DNA from: CAIXSC01 sp046349915
GTDB lineage: Bacteria > Planctomycetota > Planctomycetia > Pirellulales > Pirellulaceae
Length of the DNA: 64,000 nucleotides
Direction: 5' to 3'
Assembly: GCA_046349915.1 (NCBI GenBank)
Contig: JAXMBL010000004.1
Coordinates: 558,001 to 622,000 of the forward strand
Positions 27,835 to 36,362 of the stretch are shown here, in pieces. The stretch's first letter is position 1. The number at the start of each line of letters is the position of its first letter. The translations under genes and the position numbers were made by a program. A model generated the notes under the pieces. It saw nothing but the letters and a program-made list of their open reading frames with translations. It did no database searches and was not told the origin of the DNA.

Positions 27835-28890
27835 ATGTTGCAAAGTCGCGTCACCATTCCCTCGCTCGTTCGCATTAAGCCCGGAGCGCTCGGGCGAGCC
27901 GGGGTGTATCTCTCGCGAGCCAACCATCGGCGAGTGGTCGTGTTTCAAGGCTCGCACGTAACGGATGAGCCTCGAGCGTTGTTCGATAACGGGCTGGCGA
28001 ACGAGCGGATCGAGGTCGCCAGTCGCGCGGTGGTGACCGAATCCACGTTCGAGCAAGCTGTCGCTCACTTCCAGGCGTTTCCGCGTGAAGTCACGGCAGT
28101 CATCGGAATTGGCGGAGGACGAGCGCTCGACGTCGCCAAATACGTCGCGTTCCTCGCCCGACTTCCTTACTTTGCCATCCCCACCTCCCTGTCGAATGAC
28201 GGGTTTTCGAGTCCGCTATCGAGCCTTACGGTTGCTGGCCGCCGCCGCACCCTCGCGGCTGCGATGCCCTACGGCGTCATCGTCGACACTCAAGTTTGTC
28301 AGCATTCACCCAAGTCTCTGACGCTGTCTGGCGTCGGCGACTTGGCGGCCAAGATCACCGCGATTTATGACTGGAAGTTGGCGTATCGCAACGCGAACGA
28401 GCCAATCGACGATTTCTCGGTACTGTTGGCCACGGGAGCGATCCAAGCCTTCCTCGCTTGTCCGCAACTGGATGAAGCAGGAGTGCGTACGTTGGCCACC
28501 TCCCTGCTCTGGTGCGGATTCGCCATGGAGATCTGTGGCACGTCACGGCCCGCCAGCGGCAGCGAACACCTGATCTCGCATGCACTGGATTCGTTGAGCA
28601 ACCCACCGCGGCTCCATGGACTGCAGGTGGGGATCGCGACTTACTTGATGAGTCTGGTGCAGCAGAACCGCTCGGAGGAGATCGCCAAGCTGTTTCAAGT
28701 CACTGGTTTCTGGGACGAGGTGATTGCGAATCCCTTCTCGCGATCACTGTGGTTCGAGGCCATACGACTGGCCCCTACGATGAAGCACAAGTTCCACACC
28801 ATCTTCTCGACTCGCGATCTGACGGCCGAGTTGTGCGACGCCGTGGAACGCGACCCGTGGCTGAGTCGCTGCTTGCGAGATGATGTGTGA
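27835..28890 (+). CDS. Glycerol-1-phosphate dehydrogenase-like enzyme (AraM/EgsA family)
   Basis: 351 residues, usual for the family. It has an NAD-binding GGG loop (G93-G95 in VIGIGGGRALDVAKY), the signature AIPTSLSNDGFSSPLSSL, and three likely metal ligands of iron/zinc alcohol-dehydrogenase folds: D169 in GVGDLAAK, H245 in GSEHLISHALD, H261 in RLHGLQVG. Family members reduce dihydroxyacetone phosphate to sn-glycerol-1-phosphate with NAD(P)H, as in archaeal lipids, and in bacteria (AraM) for other glycolipids. The substrate here is an inference; a related 3-dehydroquinate-synthase or glycerol dehydrogenase activity is less likely. It stands alone between divergent and convergent neighbours. 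Confidence 0.82.
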   Translation: MLQSRVTIPSLVRIKPGALGRAGVYLSRANHRRVVVFQGSHVTDEPRALFDNGLANERIEVASRAVVTESTFEQAVAHFQAFPREVTAVIGIGGGRALDVAKYVAFLARLPYFAIPTSLSNDGFSSPLSSLTVAGRRRTLAAAMPYGVIVDTQVCQHSPKSLTLSGVGDLAAKITAIYDWKLAYRNANEPIDDFSVLLATGAIQAFLACPQLDEAGVRTLATSLLWCGFAMEICGTSRPASGSEHLISHALDSLSNPPRLHGLQVGIATYLMSLVQQNRSEEIAKLFQVTGFWDEVIANPFSRSLWFEAIRLAPTMKHKFHTIFSTRDLTAELCDAVERDPWLSRCLRDDV

Positions 28891-29032
28891 GGTGAGTGAG
28901 CAGTCGTCGTAGGGCATCACCAGGTTCAACCTCCCACCTTCCAGATTCGTGACATTCGTGCGATTCGTGGTCCACCACCTTCAGTATCTCGCTGCGACGA
29001 ATCTTCAAAGTGCGTTGAGTCGTGGACTGAAT

Positions 29033-29051
29033 GACGGACTGGAAGTCCGTC
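29033..29051. repeat. REP-like palindrome (copy 1)
   Basis: GACGGACT-GGA-AGTCCGTC, an 8-bp perfect stem with a 3-base loop, lies just beyond the end of the minus-strand gene at 29079. The same core occurs at 33302-33320, 45867-45885 and 46011-46029. Confidence 0.8.
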
Positions 29052-29078
29052 GTGCAGGATTACAAGAAACGAAAAGCA

Positions 29079-29975
29079 CTATTCTGCCTTCAAACGCACT
29101 CGACGCTCAGTGCGATTTTCCACCTCGCTGCCGACTTGAATGACCACGGTGTTATCCTTCCAGGAGGCGTCGGCGAAGTCGGGAACTCCCTTGGGGTAGA
29201 TCGCATCGACGGGCGGCGAGGGGCGTGGCTCTCCATTCACCTTGATGTTGCCAAAGGTGACGTTGAGCTTGGGGATTTGCTCCACGGGGATTCTCGCGCC
29301 GTAGATTTCGACGAAGCTGGCGATCTTGCGCGACAGCGTCAACTGCTCGCCGGGGAAACGCAACGCGCCGACGAAGATGTTCTCGTCGCGTTCGTGAGAA
29401 TAAACGAAGGCGCCGACCCAGGTGGTCGGCTTGCCTTCGACGATTTCCTTGTCCATCTTCACGACTCGATACGTGTAGGTCCCTTTCTTCCATTCGTACG
29501 GCCGTCGCACGCTGACGAAATCGCCTTCGTGCCCCGAGCTTTGGCAGAGTCCACCTTGGGCGGGCCGGATGGCGTCCAAGCTCCGCTCGCCCCACATCGA
29601 CATCAAGAAGCCAGGGCCAATCTTTCTCAACCGTTTGTCGGCTTTCGTGTTGCCGTCGGCTTGAGTCTGGATGCCGCCGTAGAATGGGGTCTTGCTCAAG
29701 TGTCCGAGTCCGACGGGGGCCACGTAGAGATTTGTGGTGGAAGGGACATCCTCGCTGAATGTCGCATCAATGCTGTAACTCTCGAACGGGACGTCGGCGC
29801 CCAGATCCCACCAGAGATCGATCAAGTGCCAGGGCATCCGCGAGTACTGGCGTTCTGGCTTGTTTTGACGCTCGTCGGTTTCCTGGCGTTGCCCAGGTTT
29901 TTGACCCTCTTGAGCCAACACAGATGCCGCGGTCGTACTCATCAACACCAACAATACGATCAGGCCTCGTCGCAT
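29079..29975 (-). CDS. Secreted protein of unknown function (DUF3472-like region)
   Basis: 298 residues from the second of two adjacent ATGs (29975); AGAGGAA is better spaced for it than for the first at 29978. A signal peptide (RRGLIVLLVLMSTTAASVLA) is followed by a Gln/Glu-rich linker and a domain with LYVAPVGLGHLSKTPFYGGI, then FLMSMWGERSLDAI and TYTYRVVKMDKE. This layout resembles DUF3472-type all-beta domains of secreted bacterial proteins, but I am unsure. No catalytic motif is evident. It is divergent from the PQQ propeller at 30072, with 96 bp shared upstream DNA. Confidence 0.6.
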   Translation of the reverse strand: MRRGLIVLLVLMSTTAASVLAQEGQKPGQRQETDERQNKPERQYSRMPWHLIDLWWDLGADVPFESYSIDATFSEDVPSTTNLYVAPVGLGHLSKTPFYGGIQTQADGNTKADKRLRKIGPGFLMSMWGERSLDAIRPAQGGLCQSSGHEGDFVSVRRPYEWKKGTYTYRVVKMDKEIVEGKPTTWVGAFVYSHERDENIFVGALRFPGEQLTLSRKIASFVEIYGARIPVEQIPKLNVTFGNIKVNGEPRPSPPVDAIYPKGVPDFADASWKDNTVVIQVGSEVENRTERRVRLKAE

Positions 29976-30071
29976 CATTTCCTCTTTGGCGCTTCGATCC
30001 TTGATTCCCTGGAGGCTTGCCAGAGATTAAAAAACACTCTTCGAATGCTCACCTTCAGGAACTAGCCTACC

Positions 30072-31343
30072 ATGACACACCTCCGTTGTTTACTTCCAAT
30101 CGTTGTTTGCCTCGTGGTCGGCGTCGCGTGGGCGGAAGAGCCTGAGTGGCGAGCTTGGCGGGGACCGCTGGCGGCCGGAAGTGTCGAATCGGGTTCGTAC
30201 CCCGTCAAGTTTGGCGCGGAGAAGTACCTGTGGCGTACAAAGCTGCCGGGCAAAGGTTGTTCGACCCCGATCCTGCTGGCGGGCCGTATCTACTTGACGG
30301 CGCCGGTCGAGGGAAATGACGCGCTGCTGGCGTTCGACCTGCAAGGGGCGGAGAAGTGGCGAGCGGTTTTCGGCAAGGAGAATGCCGGGAAGCATCGCAA
30401 TGGTTCGGGGAGCAATGCGTCGCCTGTGACGGACGGTCAGTCGGTCTATGTCTTTTTCAAGAGTGGAACGCTGGCTGCCGTAGGGCTCGATGGCGCGATC
30501 CGCTGGCAAACCAATTTGGTCGAGCGTTACGGCAAAGATACGCTCTTCTGGGACCATGGCATTTCGCCTGTCCTAACCACCAAGCATGTCATCATGACTC
30601 GCATGCACCAAGGCGAGTCGTGGTTGGCGGCATTCGACAAGGGGACGGGCGAACTGGCTTGGAAGGTGGCTCGCAACTACCAGACGCCCGTGGAATGCGA
30701 CCATGGTTATGCGACACCGCTGGTCATGCCTTATCAGGGTAAGGAGTCGATTCTGGCGTGGGGCGCCGAGCATCTGACGATCCACGACGCTGCCGACGGC
30801 AAGGTGGTGTGGTCGTGCGGCAACTTCAATCCGGACGCCAATAAGCTCTGGCCGTCGATTGCGTCGCCTGTCGTCGTGGGGGATATGGTGGTTATCGCTT
30901 ACGGTCGCAATGACCGTGGCATTCCGCGCTTGCACGGAATTCGACTGACCGGCGAAGGCGACGTCACGTCGTCGAACCACGTGTGGAAGCGGGACGACGT
31001 CGGGACGTTCGTGCCGACTCCGGTTGCTTATCGGGGACGAGTGATTTTGGTGCGCGATCGGGGCGAAGTCGAGTGCATTGAACCGGCGACGGGCAAGACG
31101 GTTTGGAAGGGAGAATTCCCGAAGGGACGGGCTAACTTCTATGCATCGCCGTTGGTCGCGGGAGACAAGTTGATTGCTCCGCGCGAGGATGGGACGGTGT
31201 TTGTCGCCAGCATTGCTGGCGATCGTTTTGAACTGTTGGCCGAGAATGTCATGGCGGAGCCGGTGATTGCGTCGCCCGTTCCGCTCGCCAATAGGTTGCT
31301 GCTCCGCGGCGAGAATCACTTGTTCTGCTTGTCGGCCGAGTAA
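30072..31343 (+). CDS. Secreted PQQ-type beta-propeller protein
   Basis: 423 residues. The start MTHLRCLLPIVVCLVVGVAWA is a signal peptide, cut before EEPEW. The body is built of PQQ-like blades: WRAWRGPLAAG, then repeated LLAFD-x-W and GTGELAWK strands to the end (NRLLLRGENHLFCLSAE). The opening WxxWRGP is typical of planctomycete outer-membrane-assembly-like propellers. No quinone-dependent dehydrogenase catalytic residues are evident, so a scaffold or binding role is likelier than enzyme activity. The gene at 46936 is a paralogue. It ends 4 bp before the end of the convergent gene at 31348. Confidence 0.85.
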   Translation: MTHLRCLLPIVVCLVVGVAWAEEPEWRAWRGPLAAGSVESGSYPVKFGAEKYLWRTKLPGKGCSTPILLAGRIYLTAPVEGNDALLAFDLQGAEKWRAVFGKENAGKHRNGSGSNASPVTDGQSVYVFFKSGTLAAVGLDGAIRWQTNLVERYGKDTLFWDHGISPVLTTKHVIMTRMHQGESWLAAFDKGTGELAWKVARNYQTPVECDHGYATPLVMPYQGKESILAWGAEHLTIHDAADGKVVWSCGNFNPDANKLWPSIASPVVVGDMVVIAYGRNDRGIPRLHGIRLTGEGDVTSSNHVWKRDDVGTFVPTPVAYRGRVILVRDRGEVECIEPATGKTVWKGEFPKGRANFYASPLVAGDKLIAPREDGTVFVASIAGDRFELLAENVMAEPVIASPVPLANRLLLRGENHLFCLSAE

Positions 31344-31347
31344 TCGA

Positions 31348-32457
31348 TTACAGCAACTCGTTGCTGGAAAACGATTCGAAGCCGCTAGAGCCGAGCGTCT
31401 TGTTGTTCTTGGCGCGGTTGAACTTATCCGTGCCGGCGCCGCCGTCGAGCGATGCGGAATCGCGAATCGTCGAGTTGACGATGTTGAGCGAGTCGTTGTT
31501 GCCGGCCAGCTTGACGGATAGCCGGAAGGTATTTGAGCGGCGGAAGGCGACCGTATCGACGCCCGCACTGCCCAAGACGGTGGTTCCGTCGTTGATCTTG
31601 GTGTCTTGGATCGTCACGCTGTTCTTGTCGCTCGCCAGCGAATCCACCAACTCCTCGATGAATAGATCGTCGCCGATGACGCTGTTAAGTACCGAAGTCG
31701 TATCGGAACCCTTTCCCGGGTTTACGATCAGGTCGTTCCAAGTGGTGACGGTGTCAAAGGTGAATGAGTCGTTACCCATGTCGCCATCGATCCAGAGCGA
31801 ATCGGCCGTTGTCTTAGACACCTTCAGCGTATCATTTCCGGCGTTGAATTTGACATTGAGTTGCTTGCCGATGACGCTGTTATCGTAGATGTTCACAAAG
31901 TCCCGGTCGCCTTGGGAGTAGGTGTTGGTCAATTCCCGCACAAACGCGTTATTGGCGACGTGGATTCCAACGCCATAGACTTCGTCGACGCCATTTCCCG
32001 AGTAGATCGAAAGGTCGGCGCCCACCTTGGTATTGAAAAGCGAGATGGAGTCGTTTCCGCCATGAGTCTGGATGTTCAAGGACGAAGGAAGTTTCAAGGG
32101 CCGCTGAGCGTCGGTCCCGTGGAAGCGAACCACGTCGTTTCCACCCAGCATTTCGACAAAGACGCTGCGAGTGACATTGTTGAAAGTCTTGCTTCCATTG
32201 GCCGTGCCATTCAGCTTGGTATCGACGCCGTTGACCGTGATTCCACGCACCTCGATTGTCGAGTCGTTGACTCGCGAGACCACTACTCCGTTCGAGGCGT
32301 CGTCGCCCGTAATGCGTAATTCGCCCGAAACAACCGAGGCGAGAACACTACCCGCCATGACTTCCCGGCGTTCAAGGTTCTCCAGCGAGAGGCGACGAGC
32401 GGGCTGGCGGGCGGGATTGCGGTGAGTCGACGCAGGCCATTTCAGGAAAGAGAACAT
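31348..32457 (-). CDS. Small LEPR-XLL exported protein with RTX-like repeats
   Basis: 369 residues. Residues 23-35 (LSLENLERREVMA) are a LEPR-XLL-type motif behind a basic start. The rest consists of repeats with G-N-D turns (MLGGNDVVRF, THGGNDSISLF, NAGNDTLKVS, DMGNDSFTFD) separated by strands such as NSVIGDDLFIEEL. These are degenerate RTX/beta-roll units suited to binding Ca. No catalytic motif is visible. It is likely to be a surface or matrix protein exported by the same route as the 8011-residue protein. Tail-to-tail with the propeller at 30072. Confidence 0.8.
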   Translation of the reverse strand: MFSFLKWPASTHRNPARQPARRLSLENLERREVMAGSVLASVVSGELRITGDDASNGVVVSRVNDSTIEVRGITVNGVDTKLNGTANGSKTFNNVTRSVFVEMLGGNDVVRFHGTDAQRPLKLPSSLNIQTHGGNDSISLFNTKVGADLSIYSGNGVDEVYGVGIHVANNAFVRELTNTYSQGDRDFVNIYDNSVIGKQLNVKFNAGNDTLKVSKTTADSLWIDGDMGNDSFTFDTVTTWNDLIVNPGKGSDTTSVLNSVIGDDLFIEELVDSLASDKNSVTIQDTKINDGTTVLGSAGVDTVAFRRSNTFRLSVKLAGNNDSLNIVNSTIRDSASLDGGAGTDKFNRAKNNKTLGSSGFESFSSNELL

Positions 32458-32663
32458 CAGGTTGGCTCCGGCGAGAGGGGTCGGGGTTTATGCTGGCGGG
32501 TATCGAACGACTCGCCACCGACGTTGAACTCCACGAAACCCGCGGCCGCCCGACACCGGAGCGAAAAAAACTGAAAACTAGGCGTGTCGAGATCCCTTAG
32601 CCGAACCTGTCGTCTGACTATAATCGTCTGGCGGACAAGGAGTTGCCTCGCCTGAGAAAAGAT

Positions 32664-33272
32664 ATGTCAGAACAAGGTTCCATCACGTTTTTGATGCGGC
32701 GGTTGCAAGCGGGAGAGAGTTTCGCGGCGGCGTCGCTGTGGGACCGCTACTACGAGCGGCTGGTGCGGTTGGCGAGCCAGAAGCTAGGGGGTGCGTCTCG
32801 GCGGATGGCCGACGAGGAAGATGCGGTGGTGATCGCATTCAGCGCGTTCTTGAAGGGGGTCGAACAGGGGCGGTTTCCCAAGCTGGAGGATCGCGACGAT
32901 CTATGGCAGATCCTCGTGATGCTCACCGCACGCAAGGCGGCAAACCACCGCCAACACGAACAGCGGCAACGCCGAGGCGAGGGGCGATTGCGGGGCGAAT
33001 CGGTCTTTATGGTGGGAGATGACGAACTGGGAGGCATCGACCAAATCGCGGGTGCGGTCCCGACGGCTGAGTTCGCGGGCCAAGTTAGCGAGGAGTGTCG
33101 CGAGTTATTTGATCGCTTAGGCGACGAAATATTGAGAAGAATCGCGGTCGCCAAGATGGAAGGGTATACCAACGACGAGATCGCCCAGCAATTGAACGTG
33201 CAAACTCGCACGATCGAACGCAAACTGCGGCTGATTCGCGAGATCTGGTCGCAAGAGGGAAAAGACGCGTAA
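32664..33272 (+). CDS. ECF-type RNA polymerase sigma factor
   Basis: 202 residues from ATG 32664; an upstream TTG at 32643 is in frame but its GGAG is too close. Sigma-2 is seen in SLWDRYYERLVRLASQKL and DEEDAVVIAFSAFLKGVEQG, and sigma-4 in VAKMEGYTNDEIAQQLNVQT followed by RTIERKLRLIREIW. The linker is typical of the planctomycete ECF group whose genes stand beside Ser/Thr kinase genes. The next gene, 269 bp downstream in the same direction, is such a kinase. The two are likely to form one signalling unit, in which the kinase alters sigma activity. Confidence 0.9.
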   Translation: MSEQGSITFLMRRLQAGESFAAASLWDRYYERLVRLASQKLGGASRRMADEEDAVVIAFSAFLKGVEQGRFPKLEDRDDLWQILVMLTARKAANHRQHEQRQRRGEGRLRGESVFMVGDDELGGIDQIAGAVPTAEFAGQVSEECRELFDRLGDEILRRIAVAKMEGYTNDEIAQQLNVQTRTIERKLRLIREIWSQEGKDA

Positions 33273-33301
33273 GGCTATTGCGCTGGTAAGTATTTTTGTA
33301 C

Positions 33302-33320
33302 GACGGACTTCTAGTCCGTC
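33302..33320. repeat. REP-like palindrome (copy 2)
   Basis: GACGGACT-TCT-AGTCCGTC lies 30 bp after the sigma factor stop. The loop differs from the other copies (TCT for GGA) while both arms are kept, as expected if pairing is selected. It could end or stabilise the sigma factor transcript before the kinase. Confidence 0.75.
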
Positions 33321-33541
33321 GATCCAGTCCGTGAGTAAAGCCTCGTGCGAAACCGGCCTAGTGACCATGTCCTCCGTCTTAGCAACTCGCGTACTGATCC
33401 AAAGCAAAGCGGGTAGGATAAATCCCAAAAATCGAACCATTCGCCAAAATGGCTGTCGGGTTGACGAGTGATTTGCGGAGGCAGAGAAGAGAGCCGCTTG
33501 CGGCCTTGCGTCATTTGGGGTCTTAGTGATTGAGGGAAGTG

Positions 33542-36142
33542 ATGCCACAAGAACCACTTGCACGGATCACTTCGCAAGATCCTGACCGACTTCGGCGGCT
33601 CGATTCGCTGTGCGATCAGTTTGAGTCGCAGTGGCAAGCGGGAGCCGTTCCTGCGCTCGATTCGTTTCTGGCACAGGTTCCGCCCGAAGATCAACAGGCG
33701 CTGCTAGAAGAACTGTTGCCGCTCGACATTGCCTATCGGCGTCAGCGAGGCGAAGAACTCACGACGCACGGGTACGCACAAGTGTGTCCGCAGTTCGCCT
33801 CGCTGGTGTCCGAGTTCATGCGGGGGCGAGTCGCAAGGGGCGAGACGACAGGTCATTCGGACACAGAGCCGATTGTGCCTGTAGCGAGGCCTTCGTTACA
33901 AGGTCAACAACTGGGTGATTACGATCTGATCGAAGAGATCGGTCGTGGCGGGATGGGGGTGGTCTATAAGGCGCATCAGCGAAGCTTGGACCGCGTAGTC
34001 GCCATCAAGACCATCTTGTCCGGGCCGCAAGCGACTTCCCAGTCGATCGAACGATTCGTGAGCGAAGCACAATTGGCCGCCACCCTGCACCACCCTGGCA
34101 TTGTGCCGATTTATGAAATCGGCGAGCGCGAGGGGCTGCATTACTTTTCAATGGAGTATGTGAAAGGGCAGAGTCTCCACGAATATGTGAACTCGGAGCA
34201 GTCGTCGCCGACTCGCATCGCCGAGCTTGTCGGGCAGATCGCGGAGATCGTGCATTTTGCTCATGAGCGAGGAGTTTTGCATCGCGATCTAAAGCCCTCG
34301 AATGTCATTGTGGGCGAAGGAGGTCGAGTGCGAGTCATGGACTTCGGACTCGCCAAACGCATGGAGTCGTCGGGCCAGCGAACTCAGGCGGGTGAAGTGC
34401 TGGGGACGCCTAGCTACATGTCGCCCGAGCAAGCTCGCAGCGATTGGGAGCGAGTGGACCGACGAAGTGACGTCTATTCGCTGGGCGCAATTCTCTATTC
34501 TTTGTTGACGAGTCGGCCGCCTCACGAAGGTGCGTCACCCATTTTGACGATCGTATCCGTACTGCACGAATCGCCAGTTCCTCCGTCTGACTTGCGGCCC
34601 GACTTGGACGAGAAGTTAGAACAAATTTGTTTGAGGTGTTTGGCGAAGGATCCTGATGTACGGTATGCGACGGTCGACGAATTGCAGCGAGAGCTGGAGA
34701 CTTACGTTCAATCGCCGACAGCGCCGGTTCGCTCGAAGATTCGTGGAAAAAACCGTCGTTGGTTGGCAACGGCAATTCTGGGCTGCGGAGTAGCGATACT
34801 ACTTGTCGCGTGGGCGATCATTCTTGTCTTCGCGGACCCTGATGCGGTTGACGTGCCCGAATCCCCTCCTCCCTCGGTTCCCCCGTTCGTCACGGAAACA
34901 CCCAAGGCTCCCCCGCTACCTCCGCCCATTGTTTTGCCATTGTCGAGAGAGGAACGTCATCCGGGAGATTTGGATGCGTCCTTTGGCCGGCAAGGACTGG
35001 TGCGGTTGCCGCTGGGGACCGCCGAGGGAATCAATGATGCATACACGGCCGCCTTGCAGCCGGACGGAAAGATCGTCGTCGCAGGACAGGTTACTCGCGT
35101 GCGCGGATCGTATTACATGGCGGTCACCCGTTTTCATCCTAACGGAAAGCTTGATACGTCGTTCACGGGCACCGGCAAGCTGCTGCTGTGGTTTGGTCCA
35201 TTTGATGATGGGATCACGGGACGATCGCTGGTCATTCAGCCCGATGGCTGCATCGTCATTGGAGGGCGAGCGGAAGTGCGATCGGTTGGCTATGACTTCG
35301 GACTCGCTCGCCTGCGACCAGACGGAGAACTGGATGAGACGTTTGGTCGTCGCGGGCTCGTGACGTTGAACATCAATAACGGGACCTCTGACTTACAAGC
35401 GATGGTGCTTCAGCCTGATGGAAAACTGGTCGCCGCGGGCACGACACATCTGGGCGAGGGGAATCAGCTCTTCTCGATTGCCCGCTTCTTAACGAACGGA
35501 TCATTGGATCGCGAATTTGGCAAAGACGGAAAGGCGTTTATCGATTTTCCAGGCACCCTTGAAGAAGTGACAGATCTAGATATTCGCGAGGACGGCCGAA
35601 TCGTGGTGGTTGGTCGAGCGGCGGGACAAGGGGTTAAGGATGTCGCCGTCATGCGATTGTTGCCCGATGGCCAACCTGACTCCGAACTCAACGAAACCGG
35701 CAGTTTGCTTCTGCATTTCGGTGAACACGATTCAGCGAATCACCTGGTCTTGCAGGGAGAGAAGGCCGTTCTGCAGGTGGAGAGCGAGCCCCGTCGACTT
35801 GTACGTCTGCTTAATGACGGCTCGATCGATGACCAGTTTGGCGAGCAAGCGGGTAGCACAATTCTCGACTTTCCCAGTATTGGGTTAGTTTCTGATCCCG
35901 AGGGAAACTTGATCGTCGCCCACCCTCGCTTTGCTCGCTTAGTCCTCTTTACCAAAGATGGCAAGCTACTCGCGAACTACGGCTTGCCGAACGAAGAAGT
36001 GTTGTCGACCAAACTGACATTGCGAGAGATGGTGCGAGCGCCCGATGGAAAGCTCGTACTGCCCGGAACGGTCGTGAAGGATGAAAATTCGTCCGATTGG
36101 GCCGTGGTGCGAATTCAGGGTCCGCCAGCGAAAGTCGACTAG
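33542..36142 (+). CDS. Transmembrane Ser/Thr protein kinase with delta-60-repeat outer domain
   Basis: 866 residues from ATG 33542 (GAGG 6 bases upstream; the frame is open from TTG 33530). Residues 1-120 are the acidic N-terminal region usual in planctomycete kinases. The kinase runs about 128-395: GRGGMGVVYK loop from G134, K156 in VAIK, HRD at 247-249, DFG from D267, and GTPSYMSPEQA. All catalytic residues are kept, so it should be active. A transmembrane helix (about 407-431) and a Pro-rich stretch follow. The rest has about seven delta-60 repeats (LQPDGKIVVAGQ then LDETFGRRGL type), predicted outside the cytoplasm. Paired with the ECF sigma factor at 32664. The ligand of the outer domain is unknown. 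Confidence 0.9.
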   Translation: MPQEPLARITSQDPDRLRRLDSLCDQFESQWQAGAVPALDSFLAQVPPEDQQALLEELLPLDIAYRRQRGEELTTHGYAQVCPQFASLVSEFMRGRVARGETTGHSDTEPIVPVARPSLQGQQLGDYDLIEEIGRGGMGVVYKAHQRSLDRVVAIKTILSGPQATSQSIERFVSEAQLAATLHHPGIVPIYEIGEREGLHYFSMEYVKGQSLHEYVNSEQSSPTRIAELVGQIAEIVHFAHERGVLHRDLKPSNVIVGEGGRVRVMDFGLAKRMESSGQRTQAGEVLGTPSYMSPEQARSDWERVDRRSDVYSLGAILYSLLTSRPPHEGASPILTIVSVLHESPVPPSDLRPDLDEKLEQICLRCLAKDPDVRYATVDELQRELETYVQSPTAPVRSKIRGKNRRWLATAILGCGVAILLVAWAIILVFADPDAVDVPESPPPSVPPFVTETPKAPPLPPPIVLPLSREERHPGDLDASFGRQGLVRLPLGTAEGINDAYTAALQPDGKIVVAGQVTRVRGSYYMAVTRFHPNGKLDTSFTGTGKLLLWFGPFDDGITGRSLVIQPDGCIVIGGRAEVRSVGYDFGLARLRPDGELDETFGRRGLVTLNINNGTSDLQAMVLQPDGKLVAAGTTHLGEGNQLFSIARFLTNGSLDREFGKDGKAFIDFPGTLEEVTDLDIREDGRIVVVGRAAGQGVKDVAVMRLLPDGQPDSELNETGSLLLHFGEHDSANHLVLQGEKAVLQVESEPRRLVRLLNDGSIDDQFGEQAGSTILDFPSIGLVSDPEGNLIVAHPRFARLVLFTKDGKLLANYGLPNEEVLSTKLTLREMVRAPDGKLVLPGTVVKDENSSDWAVVRIQGPPAKVD

Positions 36143-36337
36143 ATTGCTCGCCGGTGAATTCCGCGACCCAGGATTCGTCATCGCGTCACGGCTAAGCGTT
36201 AGCTTGTAAGTTCCCCGGTTCACATGTCGGAATTCTTGCGAATTCCGCTACCAGATCCCCCTTTCTCCCTTCCGTGGGATTCCGTGTCGTTCTGTGGCCA
36301 ATAACTGAGTGCGATGCGTGTACGCGGTGCGGCTGAT

Positions 36338-36356
36338 CATCTCGCGAAGCGAGATG
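36338..36356. repeat. REP-like palindrome of a second type
   Basis: CATCTCGC-GAA-GCGAGATG: an 8-bp perfect stem with GAA loop, 7 bp from the end of the glycosyltransferase gene at 36363 and between convergent genes. The stem differs from the GACGGACT type. Confidence 0.7.
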
Positions 36357-36362
36357 GCTACG

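Noticed and set aside
29031..30065. A 344-codon plus-strand frame
   Set aside because: It lies antisense to the signal-peptide-bearing gene at 29079-29975 and begins in the palindromic repeat (TDWKSVV), a usual false start in planctomycetes.
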